Origin: Solirubrobacteraceae bacterium
Lineage (GTDB): Bacteria; Actinomycetota; Thermoleophilia; Solirubrobacterales; Solirubrobacteraceae
Assembly: GCA_030151725.1 (NCBI GenBank)
Contig: JASLDD010000249.1
Coordinates: 1 to 6,413, forward strand
DNA length: 6,413 nt
Reading direction: 5' to 3'
Made by a program: the position numbers and the translations under genes. Under the pieces are notes generated by a model. The model searched no databases and had not been told where the DNA came from. It saw only the letters and a program-made list of their open reading frames with translations. Positions 5,363 through 6,413 of this stretch are shown here, piece by piece (within the stretch, counting starts at the first letter, position 1; each line of letters starts with the position of its first letter).

Positions 5363-6321
5363 GAGTAGCGCACGCGCGGGTCGAGGTATGCGTAGGCGAT
5401 GTCCACGATGATGTTCGCCAGGATCACGAAGAAGGCCGCTATCAGCACCGTCCCCTGCACGATCGGGAAGTCGGCGTGGGTGATCGCCACGTAGTTCAGA
5501 CGGCCGATGCCGGGGATGTCGAAGACGGTTTCGACGAGCACCGAGCTGCCGAGCAGGATCGCGATGTCTACGCCGAGCACGGTCACGATCGGGTTGATCG
5601 CCGCGCGCAGACCGTGGCGCAGCACTACTCGGCGCTCCGAGAGTCCCTTTGCGCGGGCGGTGCGGACGTAGTCTTCGTCCATCGTCTCGATCAGGCTGCC
5701 GCGGATCAGGCGCGCATAGATCGCGGCCGTGCCCGCGGCGACCACCAGCCAGGGCATGATCAGCGAGGTGAACCATTTCGCGGGATCGGCCATCAGGCCG
5801 ACGTAGCTGCCCGCACCGGGGAAGATGCGCACTTTTCCGATGTCCGATGCAAAGAAGAACAGTGCGATCAGCCCCAGCCAGTATTCGGGCGCCGACACGA
5901 GCACCAGCGCCGTGCCCATGCTCGCGCGGTCCAGCTTCGAGCCGGCGCGCCGCGCCGAGACGATGCCCACGCCGAGGCCCGCCATGACCCAGACCACCGC
6001 GCCTCCCAGCACCAGCGACAGCGTCGCCGGCAGGCGGTTGAAGATCAGTTCCTTGACGGGGGCGTTGCTGTAGTAGCTGTAGCCGAGATCGAAGTGCAGG
6101 AAGATGCCCTTCACGTAGATCCAGAACTGGGCCGGCAGGGATTTGTCGAGCCCCAGGTCGTGGCGGATCTCGGCGATGATCTTCGGGCTCTGCAGACGGC
6201 CCGCCCGCAGCTTGGCCGGATCGGCCGTCGGCAGGATCCGGAACATGACGAACAGCAGCGCCGAGACGACGACCAGCAGCAGCACGCCCCACAGCAGCCG
6301 GCGGACTATGTAGCGGGTCAT
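5359..6321 (-). CDS. Peptide-type ABC transporter permease, DppB/OppB family
   Basis: A 320-residue inner-membrane subunit that forms half of the transport channel. It starts with the family-typical MTRYIVRRLLWG and TM1 (about 9-28). An extracytoplasmic segment follows with the DLGLDKSLPAQFWIYVKG block (55-72). Further hydrophobic segments lie at about 98-121, 136-158, 187-206, 245-267 and 288-310, giving six in all. The ATPase-coupling (EAA) loop is at about 218-245, with ARAKGLSERRV and RHGLRAAINP. FDIPGIGRLNY (267-277) and the LDPRVRY C-terminus are hallmarks of the B-type permease. Length is normal. ATG at 6321 is the only candidate start in frame within the window; the frame stays open to the edge but without any ATG, GTG or TTG. 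No Shine-Dalgarno precedes it at normal spacing. Its ATG is itself part of an ATGA overlap with a reading frame coming from upstream. The C-type permease partner is not in this window. Confidence 0.95.
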   Translation of the reverse strand: MTRYIVRRLLWGVLLLVVVSALLFVMFRILPTADPAKLRAGRLQSPKIIAEIRHDLGLDKSLPAQFWIYVKGIFLHFDLGYSYYSNAPVKELIFNRLPATLSLVLGGAVVWVMAGLGVGIVSARRAGSKLDRASMGTALVLVSAPEYWLGLIALFFFASDIGKVRIFPGAGSYVGLMADPAKWFTSLIMPWLVVAAGTAAIYARLIRGSLIETMDEDYVRTARAKGLSERRVVLRHGLRAAINPIVTVLGVDIAILLGSSVLVETVFDIPGIGRLNYVAITHADFPIVQGTVLIAAFFVILANIIVDIAYAYLDPRVRYS

Positions 6322-6338
6322 TGTCTGGGTCTCGGCAT
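6318..6338 (-). CDS. Possible six-codon leader ORF (MPRPRQ) coupled to the permease start
   Basis: On the minus strand ATG at 6338 is followed by five codons and a TGA at 6318-6320 that overlaps the permease ATG (ATGA). Codons are CCG AGA CCC AGA CAA; two AGA codons in six are striking because AGA is rare in GC-rich genomes. A good Shine-Dalgarno lies 9 nt upstream, while the permease itself has none. Alternatively, the same frame is open to the window edge, so these codons may be the 3' end of a longer upstream gene; both readings give the same stop/start overlap. Confidence 0.3.
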   Translation of the reverse strand: MPRPRQ

Positions 6339-6347
6339 CGGATGAAG

Positions 6348-6352
6348 CTCCT
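6348..6352 (-). promoter_or_regulatory. Shine-Dalgarno (AGGAG) upstream of the permease gene
   Basis: AGGAG on the minus strand, in GCAGGAGCTTC, lies 9 nt before the ATG at 6338 but 26 nt before the permease ATG at 6321. The spacing suits the small ORF, not the permease. From here to 6413 I see no convincing promoter, so transcription probably enters from upstream. Confidence 0.4.
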
Positions 6353-6413
6353 GCTGGGGGTGAGCCTCTCCGGCTCGAGTTGGGCGGCGAAACGACGGAC
6401 GGAGGCGGGCGAG

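Noticed and set aside
5355..5371. Short hairpin with the DppD-like start codon in its loop
   Set aside because: The stem is only 5 bp with a 7-nt loop, expected often by chance in GC-rich DNA.
4274..6292. A 672-codon open frame that would extend the DppD-like protein far upstream
   Set aside because: The upstream 310 codons overlie the permease gene in another frame and read as Arg/Pro/Gly-rich non-protein; the ATG at 5362 gives a normal ATPase start.

Overview
The window is GC-rich (clearly above 60%) and tightly packed, with every supported gene on the minus strand, so it reads from high to low coordinates. GC content, GTG starts, 4-nt overlapping junctions and the family mix fit a high-GC Gram-positive bacterium. 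An actinomycete, possibly a Thermoleophilia-type lineage, is my best guess, but this is inference: no rRNA or marker protein settles it.

Block 1 (about 6352 to 1936) is a peptide-type ABC importer operon followed by a peptidase. A DppB/OppB-like permease, a DppD/OppD-like ATPase, a DppF/OppF-like ATPase and an M20 zinc metallopeptidase follow one another, and every junction is a 4-nt ATGA or GTGA stop/start overlap. The products fit a 'take up and trim' unit: the permease half and the two ATPases form most of an importer, and the cytoplasmic M20 enzyme would hydrolyse an amide bond in the imported compound. The second permease (DppC type) and the substrate-binding protein are not here and are expected upstream of 6413. 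Two junction details stand out. A possible six-codon ORF with the only good Shine-Dalgarno sequence ends in the permease start codon. A perfect 10-bp stem-loop lies one base before the M20 start codon.

Block 2 (1935 to 1) starts with a convincing sigma-A-type promoter (TCGACA, 17 bp, CATAAT) in the 84-bp gap after the peptidase gene. It drives an FtsH-type membrane AAA protease gene. This FtsH is unusual: one transmembrane segment instead of two, a His/Ala/Thr-rich N-terminal arm in place of the normal extracytoplasmic domain, and a Pro-rich tail encoded across a 20-bp perfect DNA palindrome. Ten bases after ftsH, a methylmalonyl-CoA epimerase-like gene begins with GTG and runs off the window edge.

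I found no RNA genes, mobile elements, CRISPR arrays or clear intrinsic terminators. There is no obvious new multi-gene system. The items most worth a second look are the leader ORF, the stem-loop before the peptidase gene, the Cys-to-His change in the DppD-like iron-sulfur motif, and the divergent FtsH.
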